Below, one piece after another: positions 62,346 through 64,000 of a stretch of 64,000 nucleotides of DNA. Under the pieces are notes generated by a model, which was given only the letters and a program-made list of their open reading frames with translations, searched no databases and was not told where the DNA came from. Position 1 is the first letter of the stretch, and each line of letters opens with the position of its first letter. Origin of the DNA: Phoebastria nigripes (taxonomy: Eukaryota; Chordata; Aves; Procellariiformes; Diomedeidae); NCBI GenBank assembly GCA_035582835.1, contig JAYKAV010000944.1, positions 469,932-533,931 on the forward strand, in the 5' to 3' direction. A program made the position numbers and the translations under genes.

Positions 62346-64000
62346 CATCAGTTTTAAAATAAAAGCTCTGAGCTGTATAGTGTTACTGCATGCCAAATTT
62401 CTTAATTTCAGCCTGAGTCCTCAGAGTTTCAGAATCTGGGCTGTTATTGCCATTTTCTAATCACTACAGTCAGCTAAAGCCACTGATCATTTTGGGAAAC
62501 ATCCATGCCCCAAAAGGAGTACACTGAAAGTATTTTTCTGAGTTATACAAACAGAAAATTTAAACTCTTATTTTGTTCCATAAAAATTCCAAAATAGTAG
62601 CTTTTTATGTATGATAATTCCTGTAAGATCATTCATTAGTTAAACAAAATTCTGAAGATGTCCCATGATTCTCCAGACCTTAAGTCATCCAAGGAATTCA
62701 CACTGTTGGGTGGAAAGCTTTATCTACTGTACTTGCAGAGCTGTTACCATCTACATGCCCCAAGCCAAACTTGCTGTTTTGTACTTTACTTTGCGAATAG
62801 TCCTGTAGACTTCCTGTTGGGTGCCAACAGAGCTGGAAAGGTGGCCAGTTGTAAATGAGAAGATGTTTAATTTCATTGTATCTATCTATGCTATTTTCTA
62901 TGAAAATGGCATTCTTTGAGCCCTTTTGTAAAACTTGAAAAAAGTGTTTCTCTGGAGAAGTTAATTACTTCTGGAAGAAAGAAACATCCTCAAATAGATC
63001 AGAATCACCAGCTTTTTACCAGAATATGGACTTTACCCAAATCTGGGAATCGTCAGAGCTGTCATTTCAGAATGTGCTAATGTTAGTCCTTAAGGGCAAG
63101 CCTATGGAATTTACTAGGGAAGACAAAAGTGGATTTCTATGACAGTTATTCTTAAAACATATTGTTACAGAGAATGAAAAATTTCCAAATCCTGTTTTGA
63201 ACCATAAGATTGGATTGTTTAGAAAGGATATAATTCTCTATTAACTTCTACAGGATGGTACAAAAATGCCTTAGGAAATTTATTATATCCTATTAAGTGT
63301 TTATCTGGGATGTTGAAGTAAATATTAAATTACTACTTGATACACCTGCTATATCATCTTGCCTGATGGAGTTCTAAAGCGTAATAAGTGCAGGTCAGGT
63401 ATATAAAGCAGTCATCACTATTTTTGACCTGGGCCTGTTCTAATAACATATATATAAATTTTGGCAATCACAAGGCAATGTGTGTAACAACAAATATGTA
63501 AAAACAGAGAATGGAAAGCAGTGATTTTGAGAAGCAATGCTATATAAATGCCCAGTATGATGTAACAAAAAGAATGAATGCAGCCTTCAGATATGAAATC
63601 AGGGGTATAGTGGGTAGGCATTAGCAGGCAATTTTACACCTGCACACAGTGTTTCCGAGACAGATACTAAAATACATTTCACATTCTATTGAGCAATTAG
63701 GCAGAATTTATTAACAACAGCCACAAAAAGGTGAAACACGGAGACAAAGTATCAAAGCAACCAAGAGAATCTGCATAGCATCGTGTCTTCAGATACGGAC
63801 TGGGACAGGTAGTGGGGTGCCTAACCAGAGGTTTCAGATGTTTTAGGCTCACCAGGCTGCCAGTTGCCAAACCAGAGTGATGGAGGTCTCCCGTAGTCCT
63901 GCGCTGTGGATAGCTCAGTAGTCCTAGGGCACCCAGAATGGACCTAGACACTTGAGTCAGGCACCCCATTCAGCCCAGATGCTTCCTGAGGTTATGGATC
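62346..64000 (+). other. MSRA: Start of the following MSRA intron
   Basis: AT-rich intron sequence. No sequence encoding the catalytic GCFWG segment appears, so the next exon lies beyond the window. The last 300 bases (63700-64000) are slightly GC-richer and unassigned. Confidence 0.75.

Noticed and set aside
1..64000. Possible miR-124 hairpin, known near MSRA in mammals
   Set aside because: Neither the mature sequence core nor its reverse complement was found on reading; the window lies on the intron side of the gene.
1..64000. CRISPR arrays, insertion sequences, operons
   Set aside because: The repeats seen are microsatellites and retroelements of a vertebrate genome; no regularly spaced repeat-spacer units or prokaryotic genes exist here.

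Overview
The window looks like vertebrate nuclear DNA, almost certainly from a bird. It is AT-rich, has no operon-like coding, and has scattered single N bases. It carries several CR1 (chicken repeat 1) non-LTR retrotransposons whose 3' ends carry the diagnostic ATTCTATG octamers, plus a solo LTR of avian ERVL type. No bacterial, phage or CRISPR signal is present.

The only host coding sequence I can support is one 69-bp exon at 62271-62339 (+). It has a strong polypyrimidine tract and AG acceptor, a G|GTAAGA donor, and one open phase. That phase reads as the segment of methionine sulfoxide reductase A (MSRA) just before the catalytic GCFWG exon. By gene structure it should be the second coding exon. 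Positions 1-62270 are then best read as the large first intron (or upstream intron/promoter space) of MSRA, and 62340-64000 as the start of the next intron. Neither the first exon nor the catalytic exon is in the window.

Layout: 1-28.2 kb is AT-rich intron with one short antisense CR1 (4.8-5.1 kb), one old antisense CR1 (9.9-10.3 kb), microsatellites and a few unusual palindromes. 28.2-32.3 kb is a nearly full-length sense CR1 with a decayed ORF1 (CxxC pairs, coiled coil, SGNH esterase) and ORF2 (endonuclease, reverse transcriptase), missing about 280 bp before its 3' tail. 36.5-36.9 kb is an old antisense CR1. 40.3-41.6 kb is a young 5'-truncated sense CR1 whose reverse transcriptase frame is open except for one stop codon. 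43.6 kb has an 86-bp CR1 tail, and 50.6-50.9 kb a very old antisense CR1-like stretch. 61.3-61.8 kb is the solo LTR, with 5-bp target duplications differing at one base, sitting in sense orientation 437 bp before the MSRA exon.

I found no convincing new biological system. The points most worth following up are the sense LTR next to the MSRA exon, the two collinear CR1 direct repeats 9,033 bp apart, several strong inverted repeats, and a few intronic blocks that read like conserved regulatory DNA but need an alignment to prove.
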